From Pyropia yezoensis (Eukaryota; Rhodophyta; Bangiophyceae; Bangiales; Bangiaceae): a DNA stretch of 64,000 bases. The stretch covers positions 7,717,119 through 7,781,118 of the forward strand of contig CM020618.1 in the NCBI GenBank assembly GCA_009829735.1, written 5' to 3'. A model generated the notes under the pieces. It was not told the origin of the DNA. It was given only the letters and a program-made list of their open reading frames with translations, and searched no databases. How positions within the stretch are numbered: position 1 is the first letter of the stretch; every line of letters starts with the position of its first letter. A program made the position numbers and the translations under genes. Positions 10,006 through 21,043 of the stretch are shown one piece after another.

Positions 10006-12040
10006 TCGGTGGCGCGCGGTGTCGACGCCGTCCTCGACGTCGCGGTCGGGCCGGCGTCGAAATAGAATTTTTCTGGGCCGGTCCAAATTACTGACGGCGG
10101 CTTCTTGACGACGTGGCGGGGCGGGGGGGTGAGGTTCACCCCCCAACAGCCTTGGTGTGGTTGCTGAGGCGGGGAGATCGATCGCGAGGATTTGCTGTCG
10201 GTGGTGCGCGGTGTGAACGCCGTCGTCGACGCTGCGGTCGGGGTGGCGTCGAACAAGAAGTTTCGTCGCCGGTCCGAATTGCTGACGGCGGCTTCCTGAC
10301 TACGTAGCGGTGCAGTTTCTTGACGACGTCGCGGTGCGGTGGGGTAATGTTTACTCCCTTACCGATTTCGTTAATATATTTAAGCCTGTCCGAGATACTG
10401 ACGGCGTCCCCTTGACGACGTAGCGGTGCGCCCGGGTGAAGTTAACCCCCAACAGCTTTGGATTCGTTGCTGAAGGCGGTAAGAGGAGAGATCGCGACGA
10501 TTTGTTGTCTGTGGTGCGCGGTGTTAACGCCGTTGTCGACGCTGCGGTCGGTCTGGCGTCGAACAAGAATTTTCGTCGCCGGTCCGAATTACTGACGGCG
10601 GCTTCCTGACGACGTAGCGGTGCGGTTTCTTGACGGCGTCGCGGTGCGGGGGGGTGACGTTTACTCCCTTACCGATTTCTTTGTGACGCATCGGGCGTTG
10701 AGACGATGGATCGCGACGATTTGTTGTCTGCGGTGCGCGGTGTCGACGCCGTCGTCGGCGTCCCGGTCGGGCCGGCGTCGAAATACAATTTTTGGCGCCG
10801 GTCCGAATTAATGACGGCGGCTTCTTGACGATGTAGCGGTGCGGGGGAGTGAGGCTAACCCCCCACAGCTTTCGGTCTGTCGCTGAAGCCGGGAAAAGGA
10901 TGGATCGCGAAGGTTTGTTCTCGGTGATGCGCGGTTTTAACGCCGTCGTCGACGCCGCGGTCGGGCTGGCGTCAAACCAGAAATTTCGTCGCCGGTCCGA
11001 TTTACTGACCGCGGTTTCTTGCGCCGTAGCGGTGCGGGTTATTCACGACGTAGTTCTGCGAAGGGGAAAGGTCCACTCTCCCACCACTTTGGTCTGTTCA
11101 CTGGGGGCGGTAGGACGATGGATCGCGACGATTTGTTGTAAGCGGCGCGCGGTGTCGACGCCGTCGTCGACGCTGAGTCCGGGCCGGCGTCGAGGAAAAG
11201 TTATTGGCGCTGGTCCGATTTACTGACAGTGGGTTTTTGACGACGAAGCCGTGCCGGGGGTTGGAGCGAGCCCCTCTACCGCATTGGGTCGGTTGCTGGG
11301 GGCGGGGGGTGGATCGCGAAGATTTGCTGTCTGTGGTGGGCGGTGTCGACGCCGTCGTCGACGTCGCGGTCGGGCCGGTGTCAAAACAGAAGTTTTGGCG
11401 CCGGTCCGAATTACTGACGGCGGCTTGTTGACGACGTAGCGGTGCGGGGGAGTAATGTTCACCCCCCCACCGCTTCGCTTTGGTTGCTGAAGGCGGTCAG
11501 AGGATGGATCGACACGATTTCTTGACTGTGGTGCCCCGTGATATCTCCGTCGTGGATGCTGCGGTCGGGCCGGGGAAAACAAACGTATTCGGAGCCGGTC
11601 TGAATTACTGTCAGCGGCTTCTTGCGCCGTAGCAGTGCGGGTTATTCACGACGTAGCGGTGCAGGGGGGTGAGGTTCACACCCCCACAGCTCTGGTTTGG
11701 TCGCTGGGTGCGGGAAGTGGATCGCAAAAATTTGTTGTCAGCGGTGCGCGGTGTCGACGCCGTCGTCGACGCTGCGGTCGGGCCGGCGTCGAAAATGAAT
11801 TTTTTGCACTGGTCCGAGTTACTGAAGGCGGTTTCTTGACGACGTAGCGGTGCGGGGGGGTTAGGTTCACCCCTTCACCGCTTTGGTTTGGTTGTCGGGG
11901 GCGGCAGGGGGATGGATCGCGACGTTGTGTTTTCTGTGGTACGCGGTGTCGACGCCGTCGTCGACGTCGCGGTCGGGCCGGCGTCGAAAGTGAGTCTTCG
12001 GCGCCGGTATGAATGACTGACGGCGGTTTTCGCCCGACCA
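10006..12040 (+). repeat. Satellite A tandem array 2 (about 10 units)
   Basis: Same 190-217 bp unit as array 1. Landmarks recur near 10180, 10490, 10704, 10899, 11116, 11308, 11503, 11715 and 11910. From about 10535 it is the second copy of the 2.3-kb duplicated block. The first stretch, 10006-10260, matches about 2715-2960 at a different offset (7291), so the arrays differ by an insertion or deletion of roughly 314 bp. A short AT-rich, unit-disrupting piece lies near 10365-10385. The left edge is a direct fusion to element A pol. Confidence 0.85.
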
Positions 12041-12803
12041 AGGGGCAATCAGGTGGCAGCACTTGGTCAAATCCGGGTGCTGCCACGTGATCCTTTGGTT
12101 CTGGCGCGCGCTTTTTCGCCGTATTTGGGGGTTGGCGCTTTCGGGGCGAGTAAAGCGTCGGTGTTGGGCGCTCTCCCGGGGGCGCCCCAGCGGAGTTCAT
12201 ACTCCGGGGGCGGCGGGGCTGGCTCGGCGCCGCCCCTCTCTACCATTTTGTGTGCAGCGGGGCCGGTGGGGCCGGTTGGGCGCGGCGGTGGGGGGGCGGA
12301 TGCCGCTGGTGGGCGGCCCCCCTCTGCTCTCTTTTCCGCGTGTAAGACCCTCGCGGCGGCTTCCTCGGCGGCTGGCGCCCTGGAGGCCGCCGGGGGTTCT
12401 TCTGTGCGGCCCTCGGGTGGGGTGCGTCGCAGATGGATGGCGTTTGCGGCCGCTGGGGCTTCTGGGAGGGGCGTCGCGGCGTCGGCCGTCCCCGGCCGCA
12501 GGGGTGCCGGTTGTGGTGGCCCGGTTGCTGCCGGTAGCGGTCCGGCTCCTGGCGGGGGGGGTGCTGGTGGGTCTGAACGTGGTGTGCGTGGTGGTGGTGG
12601 TGGGGGTGGTCCTGCTGGGGCTGTTACGGGCGGTGCGGCAGCGGGTCTCGGTGGTCGCGGCGGGCTTCTCTACCAGTACACCCACAAGACGATCAAGGCC
12701 AGTACGGGCGCGGGGTGGGGGGGCGGGGGGTATCACCCCCAGCTCTCCCCCTGCTGGTGGCACTGAGGGAGCGGCCGCTGGATGTCAAGGTTTTCTTCCC
12801 GGG
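10535..12803 (+). repeat. Segmental duplication block, copy 2
   Basis: Partner of 2930-5198 (offset 7605, no indels seen). This copy continues without interruption into the rest of the GC-rich unit at 12804, so it represents the state before the LTR insertion found in copy 1. Confidence 0.75.
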
Positions 12804-14661
12804 GGTGCTGCTGGCACTTCTCTGGGGTGTTGGTGCGGCTTGTGGGGGGGCTGCTGGTAGGCGTGGTGCGGGCCGTGGCCGCGGTGGTGGGGCGGTTGTG
12901 CGTCGGGACGAGGGCAGGGGGGGTGGCGGTGGCGGCCAGGTTTGTGCCGGCGACGGGTCGAAGGGTGGTGCGCCGGATGCGACGGCGGCCCGGTTGGCGG
13001 GGCCTGCCTTGCCCCCCGCCGCCGACGCAGCTTCGCGCGCTGCTGCCGCCGCCGCCGAGCTCACCCGCTGCCGCCCGCGGCGGGCGCTGGCCGTGCCCCT
13101 CAAGACGATCCATGTCTCGGGGGTGTCATGGGACGCCCGTGCCCACCGCCGCTCGGCTGCGGTGGCGGACCTGACTGGGGTCGACGTCCGCCACGTGGGA
13201 GATGTCGACCGGTTTGGGTCGACGGCAGCGGTCACAGTGGTGGCCTCCGCGATCGAGGCTCTTCCCACTGCGGTGCGGGCTGGCCCCGCCGTGGCGGTGC
13301 AGCGCCTGCTGCCCAGCGCCGACCCTTGGAGCGCCAAGCTCCTCGGGTCGCACGGCCTGGAGGGGCTGTCGGCGGCCGACGTGGCGGGCGTGGCGGCTGA
13401 CTTTTGCCGCCGTCGCCTCGCTGACAAGCTGGAGCAGCTGGCCCAGCGGCCGGCCATGTCCCCCCTCGTTCGGGCGTTACTGCGCGCTCACATTGAGGGC
13501 GCGCTTGCGGTGCACGGCGGGGGGGCAACCACGCCCGCCGGGGCGGTGCGCACGGGGGCCACGACCTCTGTGGCGCCTTCGCCGCCCGCTGTGCCGCCCG
13601 CATCGCCGGCGGATACCGCCGAAGCCGCTCCTGGGGCGCGCGGCTCGGCTGGGGGTGGGGCCCGCAGCCCGCCCGCCGATGGCCCGTCTGCCGCCCCTGG
13701 GGCCTCGCCCGCGGTGGAAGTGCCCACCCCCTCCACGGGCGAGGCCGCCGGCTCGGCGGTCGCCGCCACTGCCATCGGCCGCACGCATGCGCGGTCTCGG
13801 CGCCGCCTGGCAGCCCGTGCCGCGGCGGCTGCCGCGCCTGCGGCCACGCCCGCGTCAGGGGAGAGCGGGGCGACGCTGGCCCCCTTAAAAGGGGTGGAGG
13901 GGCCTGCCGATAGTGCGGCACCCAGGGCCCCCTCGCCCGGCGGCGGACCCCCAGTGGGGTGGACCCCCCCCACCGATGCGCCTATTGCGCCGCCCACCAC
14001 CCCCACCCCAATGGCGTCGGGTGACGCCATGGAGAGTGTCGTTGCGGCCCCGCCGGCTGGCGAGGCCGCGCCCGCCATTGCCAGCGCGCCTGCTGCGGCG
14101 GACAGCAGCGCGGCCGAGCCCTCCCCTGTCCCCCGGCCGCCCTCGCCGACGGCGATCCCGCTGCCGCTGGCCGCCGCCACGATGGCAGCAGCGCTGACGC
14201 AGCTGCCAGCGGACGGTCGCCCGGCCGCGGCGGCCCGCTCTTGCGGCGGGACGGCGGGTGGCGATGCCGGCTCGCGGCCGCAAGAGCGCAAGCGCCGCCG
14301 GACGGAGGTGCGCATCCGGCCATTGATTACCCAGCTCCCTCGCCGCCGCAAGGAGGCCACAGTGAGCCGGCGGGCTGGCGACTCGGCGGTGGTGAAGCCG
14401 CCTTTTCGGCCAACCTCCACCTCGCCCGCGGTTGCCTAAGCGGCCGCCGCGGAGGCGCCTCCGGTGGCCTTTCCATTGCCGGCCGATACCCCCAGCGGCG
14501 CAGCTGACCCGGCAGCATCCATGACCACCCCGTGGCCCACGGCACCTGTGCCCACCGGGGGCGACGCGGCCATGGACGTCGTCCCGGCCGTCAACACCGC
14601 ACCTCCGGCAATGTCGCCGGTCGGAACGGCCCCTGCTCGCGCGCTGGTCCCCAACTGCAAC
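12087..14661 (+). pseudogene. GC-rich Ala/Pro-rich reading frame, complete copy
   Basis: Longest version of the unit. A 574-codon frame (12715-14439, opening at a GTG) ends at TAA (14437-14439), but the same frame stays open and similar in composition until 14667, so the TAA looks like a premature stop. A more complex segment (about 13100-13490) precedes a Pro/Ala-rich tail with a basic patch, QERKRRRTEVRIR, near 14281-14320 that could be a nuclear localisation signal. An upstream frame (12053-12766, different phase) is Ala/Gly-rich. Satellite A abuts the left side and satellite B the right. Function unknown; it could be an ORF of an unclassified mobile element. Confidence 0.4.
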
Positions 14662-14673
14662 CCCTAACCCTAA
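14662..14673 (+). repeat. Two telomere-type CCCTAA repeats
   Basis: CCCTAACCCTAA at the exact boundary between the GC-rich frame and satellite B. Only two units, so it may be chance or a scar of end repair. Confidence 0.35.
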
Positions 14674-17600
14674 CTCGGACTTTGCGCTCTGCACCGCGGT
14701 GGCTCTCGGTCCATAATGCCGCTTTCTGTGCGAATTTTTTCTGGATATTGTATCGAGACGAAGTCGCTTCAATCTTTGCCGCCACAGATTGCCCCTGGTC
14801 GGTGGTGGGGCGTGTCTAAATACAGGCGTGTCACCGACCAATCGGCATCGACACCGGATCCCAGTACGTGTGACGTAGCGGGAAGATGTGTTCAAGCGGA
14901 CTATCGCGGCTATGAATCCTGTGTCAGAGAACCAAGCTGCCACCCACTGCTCACGCAGGGGGGTCCAGCGCGACCGGCATGCAGAGTCAATTCTTGAGTC
15001 AAAACTGGACTTTGCCCTTCGCACCGCGGTGCGTGTCGGTCAATGACGTTGCTTTCTGAGAAAACCTTTCTGGATTTTGTATCTGTGCGCTGAAGCTCCA
15101 ATACCGGCCCCCACACATTGCCACTGGTCGGTGGTGGGGTGGGTCGAAACAAAGCCGTGTCAGTGACCAACCAGCATCGACACCGGATCAATGTACGTGT
15201 GGCTAAGCGGAAAAAATAGTTCACGTGGAATGCCGCCGCTATCGATGCTGTGTCAGAAGGCGTCAAAGCTGCCACCCACAGCTTACGCCGGGGGGTCCAG
15301 CACGACCCGGCATGGAAAGCCCGGTTTCAAGTCAAAATCGGACTTCGACCTCTGCCCAGGGGTGCGTGTCAGTCCATGATGCCGCTTTCTGTAAAAATAC
15401 TTTCCGAATTCCGTATCTGGGCTAAGACGTTTTCAGCTCGGCCGTCACACAATGCCACTGGTCTTTTGTGGGCTGTGCCGGAACACAGCCGTGTCACAGA
15501 CCATTTTTTTTTTTCTCGACACCGGATCGCTGTACGTACGGCGAAGCAGGAAGAAGTGTTCACACGAAATGCCGCCGCTATCGATGCTGTGTCAGACGGC
15601 TACTAGCCTGCCATCCACTCGCCACGCAAGGAGGTTCAGCGCCACCCGTCGTCAAAGCTGCCACCCACTGTCCACGCCGTGGGGCCCAGCGCGACCCGGC
15701 ATGCAAAGTCCGGGTTTGAGTCAAAACCGGACTTTGCCCTCTGCACCGCGGTGCGTGTCAGTCCATGCTGCCGCGTTCTGTGCAAATACATTTTGGATAT
15801 CGTATTTGTGCGCTGACACTCCAATCCCCGCCATCACACATTGCCACTGGTCGGTAGTGGGGTGCGTCAAAACAAAGCCGTGTCACAGACCAATCAGCAT
15901 CGACACCAAAACACTGTACGTATGGCAAAGCGGGAAGAAGGGTTCACGCGGAATGTCGCCGCTTTCGATGCTGTGTCAGACGGCGTCAAGCGTGCCACCC
16001 ACTGTCCACGCCGTGGGGTCCAGCGCGACCCGGCATGCAAAGTCCGGTGTTGAGTCAAAACCGGACTTTGCCTTCTGCACCGCGGTGCGTGTCGGTCCAT
16101 GCTGCCGCGTTCTGTGCAAATACATTTTGGATATCGTATCTGTGCGCTGACGCTCCAATTCCCGCCGCCACATATTGCTTTTGGTCGGTAGTGGGGTGCG
16201 TCGAAACAAAGCCGTGTCACCGACCAATCAGCATCGACACCGAAACACTGTACGTATGGCGACGCGGGAAGAAGTGTTCACGCGGGATGTCGCCGCTTTC
16301 GATGCCGTGTCAGACGGCGTCAAGCGTGCCACCCACTGTCCACGCCGTGGGGTCCAGCGCGACCCGGCATGCAAAGTCCGGTTTTGAGTCAAAACCGGAC
16401 TTTGCCCTCTGCACCGCGGTGCGTGTCGGTCCATGCTGCCGCGTTCTGTGCAAATATATTTTGGATATCGTATTTGTGCGCTGACACTCCAATCCCCGCC
16501 ATCACACATTGCCACTGGTCGGTAGTGGGGTGCGTCGAAACAAAGCCGTGTCACCGACCAATCAGCATCGACACCGAAACACTGTACGTATGGCGACGCG
16601 GGAAGAAGTGTTCACGCGGGATGTCGCCGCTTTCGATGCCGTGTCAGACGGCGTCAAGCGTGCCACCCACTGTCCACGCCGTGGGGTCCAGCGCGACCCG
16701 GCATGCAAAGTCCGGTTTTGAGTCAAAACCGGACTTTGCCCTCTGCACCGCGGTGCGTGTCGGTCCATGCTGCCGCGTTCTGTGCAAATACATTTTGGAT
16801 ATCGTATTTGTGCGCTGACACTCCAATCCCCGCCATCACACATTGCCACTGGTCGGTAGTGGGGTGCGTCGAAACAAAGCCGTGTCACCGACCAATCAGC
16901 ATCGACACCGAAACACTGTACGTATGGCGACGCGGGAAGAAGTGTTCACGCGGGATGTCGCCGCTATCGACGCCGTGTCAGACGGCGTCAAGCCTGCCAC
17001 CCACTGTCCACGCCGTGGGGTCCAGCGCGACCCGGCATGCAAAGTCCGGTTTTGAGTCAAAACCGGACTTTGCCCTCTGCACCGCGGTGCGTGTCGGTCC
17101 ATGCTGCCGCGTTCTGTGCAAATACATTTTGGATATCGTATTTGTGCGCTGACACTCCAATCCCCGCCATCACACATTGCCACTGGTCGGTAGTGGGGTG
17201 CGTCGAAACAAAGCCGTGTCACCGACCAATCAGCATCGACACCGAAACACTGTACGTATGGCGACGCGGGAAGAAGTGTTCACGCGGGATGTCGCCGCTT
17301 TCGATGCCGTGTCAGACGGCGTCAAGCGTGCCACCCACTGTCCACGCCGTGGGGTCCAGCGCGACCCGGCATGCAAAGTCCGGTTTTGAGTCAAAACCGG
17401 ACTTTGCCCTCTGCACCGCGGTGCGTGTCGGTCCATGCTGCCGCGATCTGTGCAAATACATTTTGGATATCGTATTTGTGCGCTGACACTCCAATCCCCG
17501 CCATCACACATTGCCACTGGTCGGTAGTGGGGTGCGTCGAAACAAAGCCGTGTCACCGACCAATCAGCATCGACACCGAAACACTGTACGTATGGCGACG

Positions 17601-20232
17601 CGGGAAGAAGTGTTCACGCGGGATGTCGCCGCTATCGACGCCGTGTCAGACGGCGTCAAGCCTGCCACCCACTGTCCACGCCGTGGGGTCCAGCGCGACC
17701 CGGCATGCAAAGTCCGGATTTGAGTCAAAACCGGACTTTGCCCTCTGCACCGCGGTGCGTGTCGGTCCATGCTGCCGCGTTCTGTGCAAATACATTTTGG
17801 ATATCGTATTTGTGCGCTGACACTCCAATCCCCGCCATCACACATTGCCACTGGTCGGTAGTGGGGTGCGTCGAAACAAAGCCGTGTCACCGACCAATCA
17901 GCATCGACACCGAAACACTGTACGTATGGCGACGCGGGAAGAAGTGTTCACGCGGGATGTCGCCGCTTTCGATGCCGTGTCAGACGGCGTCAAGCGTGCC
18001 ACCCACTGTCCACGCCGTGGTGTCCAGCGCGACCCGGCATGCAAAGTCCGGTTTTGAGTCAAAACCGGACTTTGCCCTCTGCACCGCGGTGCGTGTCGGT
18101 CCATGCTGCCGCGTTCTGTGCAAATACATTTTGGATATCGTATTTGTGCGCTGACACTCCAATCCCCGCCATCACACATTGCCACTGGTCGGTAGTGGGG
18201 TGCGTCGAAACAAAGCCGTGTCACCGACCAATCAGCATCGACACCGAAACACTGTACGTATGGCGACGCGGGAAGAAGTGTTCACGCGGGATGTCGCCGC
18301 TATCGACGCCGTGTCAGACGGCGTCAAGCCTGCCACCCACTGTCCACGCCGTGGGGTCCAGCGCGACCCGGCATGCAAAGTCCGGTTTTGAGTCAAAACC
18401 GGACTTTGCCCTCTGCACCGCGGTGCGTGTCGGTCCATGCTGCCGCGTTCTGTGCAAATACATTTTGGATATCGTATTTGTGCGCTGACACTCCAATCCC
18501 CGCCATCACACATTGCCACTGGTCGGTAGTGGGGTGCGTCGAAACAAAGCCGTGTCACCGACCAATCAGCATCGACACCGAAACACTGTACGTATGGCGA
18601 CGCGGGAAGAAGTGTTCACGCGGGATGTCGCCGCTTTCGATGCCGTGTCAGACGGCGTCAAGCCTGCCACCCACTGTCCACGCCGTGGGGTCCAGCGCGA
18701 CCCGGCATGCAAAGTCCGGTTTTGAGTCAAAACCGGACTTTGCCCTCTGCACCGCGGTGCGTGTCGGTCCATGCTGCCGCGATCTGTGCAAATACATTTT
18801 GGATATCGTATTTGTGCGCTGACACTCCAATCCCCGCCATCACACATTGCCACTGGTCGGTAGTGGGGTGCGTCGAAACAAAGCCGTGTCACCGACCAAT
18901 CAGCATCGACACCGAAACACTGTACGTATGGCGACGCGGGAAGAAGTGTTCACGCGGGATGTCGCCGCTATCGACGCCGTGTCAGACGGCGTCAAGCGTG
19001 CCACCCACTGTCCACGCCGTGGGGTCCAGCGCGACCCGGCATGCAAAGTCCGGTTTTGAGTCAAAACCGGACTTTGCCCTCTGCACCGCGGTGCGTGTCG
19101 GTCCATGCTGCCGCGTTCTGTGCAAATACATTTTGGATATCGTATTTGTGCGCTGACACTCCAATCCCCGCCATCACACATTGCCACTGGTCGGTAGTGG
19201 GGTGCGTCGAAACAAAGCCGTGTCACCGACCAATCAGCATCGACACCGAAACACTGTACGTATGGCGACGCGGGAAGAAGTGTTCACGCGGGATGTCGCC
19301 GCTATCGACGCCGTGTCAGACGGCGTCAAGCCTGCCACCCACTGTCCACGCCGTGGGGTCCAGCGCGACCCGGCATGCAAAGTCCGGTTTTGAGTCAAAA
19401 CCGGACTTTGCCCTCTGCACCGCGGTGCGTGTCGGTCCATGCTGCCGCGTTCTGTGCAAATACATTTTGGATATCGTATTTGTGCGCTGACACTCCAATC
19501 CCCGCCATCACACATTGCCACTGGTCGGTAGTGGGGTGCGTCGAAACAAAGCCGTGTCACCGACCAATCAGCATCGACACCGAAACACTGTACGTATGGC
19601 GACGCGGGAAGAAGTGTTCACGCGGGATGTCGCCGCTATCGACGCCGTGTCAGACGGCGTCAAGCGTGCCACCCACTGTCCACGCCGTGGGGTCCAGCGC
19701 GACCCGGCATGCAAAGTCCGGTTTTGAGTCAAAACCGGACTTTGCCCTCTGCACCGCGGTGCGTGTCGGTCCATGCTGCCGCGTTCTGTGCAAATACATT
19801 TTGGATATCGTATTTGTGCGCTGACACTCCAATCCCCGCCATCACACATTGCCACTGGTCGGTAGTGGGGTGCGTCGAAACAAAGCCGTGTCACCGACCA
19901 ATCAGCATCGACACCGAAACACTGTACGTATGGCGACGCGGGAAGAAGTGTTCACGCGGGATGTCGCCGCTTTCGATGCCGTGTCAGACGGCGTCAAGCG
20001 TGCCACCCACTGTCCACGCCGTGGGGTCCAGCGCGACCCGGCATGCAAAGTCCGGTTTTGAGTCAAAACCGGACTTTGCCCTCTGCACCGCGGTGCGTGT
20101 CGGTCCATGCTGCCGCGTTCTGTGCAAATACATTTTGGATATCGTATTTGTGCGCTGACACTCCAATCCCCGCCATCACACATTGCCACTGGTCGGTAGT
20201 GGGGTGCGTCGAAACAAAGCCGTGTCACCGAC
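14674..20232 (+). repeat. Satellite B tandem array (334-bp unit, about 17 units)
   Basis: The motif GGACTTTGCCCTCTGCACCG recurs at exactly 334-bp steps from 15730 to 20071. The first units (14680, 15005, 15338) are diverged, and the step 15338 to 15730 is 392 bp because about 58 bp is partly duplicated. From 16063 on, units are near-identical and differ at a few marker sites: TTTCGATGCC/TATCGACGCC, AAGCGTGCC/AAGCCTGCC and GCGTTCTG/GCGATCTG. 334 is twice 167, a nucleosome-sized length. Reading frames of about 150 codons repeat every 334 bp on both strands and are by-products, since 334 is not a multiple of three. The last unit is cut at 20232 by the LTR of element A(-). Confidence 0.95.
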
Positions 20233-20700
20233 TGTGGCAAAAACCACTCGCACACACAGTACCCAAGTTGGGGCGGTGTGCGAGGGCTGCCTCCCGTGTC
20301 GGGGGAACCGGAAGAAGTGCAAGTCGCACACACTCTATCCCTGTTGTGGGGCAATCCCCCCACGGACAAACAAGAAGATGGTGTGTGGTCCAACAGTTTC
20401 TTGGTCGGGACGGGGACGCAGGGCCAAGCCCCGCTGTCCCTCCCCTTATCCCCCCAGGGTCCACTCAGAATCTCGCCACTCAGAATCTCCCACCCCAGCA
20501 CCTGCCCACCGGGCCACACGAAAATTCAAGACGATAAATGCAGAAAACCCTCAAATCCAAGTTGGATTTACTACTAAGCTAACTATCCCGAACTTAGGGA
20601 ATATGGACCCAAATGCAGGGGGAGGAACGGATCAGGCTAGTGGCCTGCCGCCCCTTGCATGGCACGTGTTGCCCCCTACCTGGGGGTCAATACTGCCACA
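20233..20700 (-). mobile_element. 3' LTR of chromovirus element A(-)
   Basis: 468-bp reverse complement of the LTR at 5199-5667, differing by scattered substitutions, with the same TGTGGCA/TGCCACA ends. On the minus strand it lies directly after a polypurine tract, so it is the 3' LTR of the element whose pol is at 23099-29355. It interrupts a satellite B unit at 20232/20233. The 5' partner is not in the window. Confidence 0.9.
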
Positions 20701-20713
20701 CTCCCCTCTCCTC
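20701..20713 (-). promoter_or_regulatory. Polypurine tract of element A(-)
   Basis: On the minus strand GAGGAGAGGGGAG abuts the start of the 3' LTR, as expected for the primer of plus-strand DNA synthesis. This tract fixes the orientation of the LTR and shows that the + strand ORF beginning 331 bp away is antisense to the element. Confidence 0.85.
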
Positions 20714-21043
20714 AGTTCCGACCGACCCGGTCGGCCCTGTGAGGGGGTGCGTAAACGCACGTCTCGGCGTTGGGGGGGGACGCGACTTGCTGTCCCCCCC
20801 TTGAGTACGTAACGCGGATGTGGAGGCGGTCACGTTGGCCGCCCCTCTCCTCAAGCTTGCCCACTTGGCAGCTTGCTCTCCTCGGTTCACACCTCACCAC
20901 CACCACCACTTCTCCTTCACCTTACACGGGGCCACCCCACGCTGGGGAGGCCACCCGTTTACCCACGATCCGAGTCCCCCTCAACTCGAGGCGGGTCTCG
21001 TGCCGCGATAGCCAGGACGTCTCTCCCCAACTTGGGGAGAGCC

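Noticed and set aside
16035..20158. About 150-codon, 108-codon and 70-codon frames recurring every 334 bp
   Set aside because: They are created anew by each satellite unit on both strands, and the unit length is not a multiple of three. They show no protein features.
14674..20232. CRISPR-like or gene-array interpretation of the regular repeats
   Set aside because: The whole 334-bp unit is conserved, with no repeat-spacer alternation, in a eukaryotic context.
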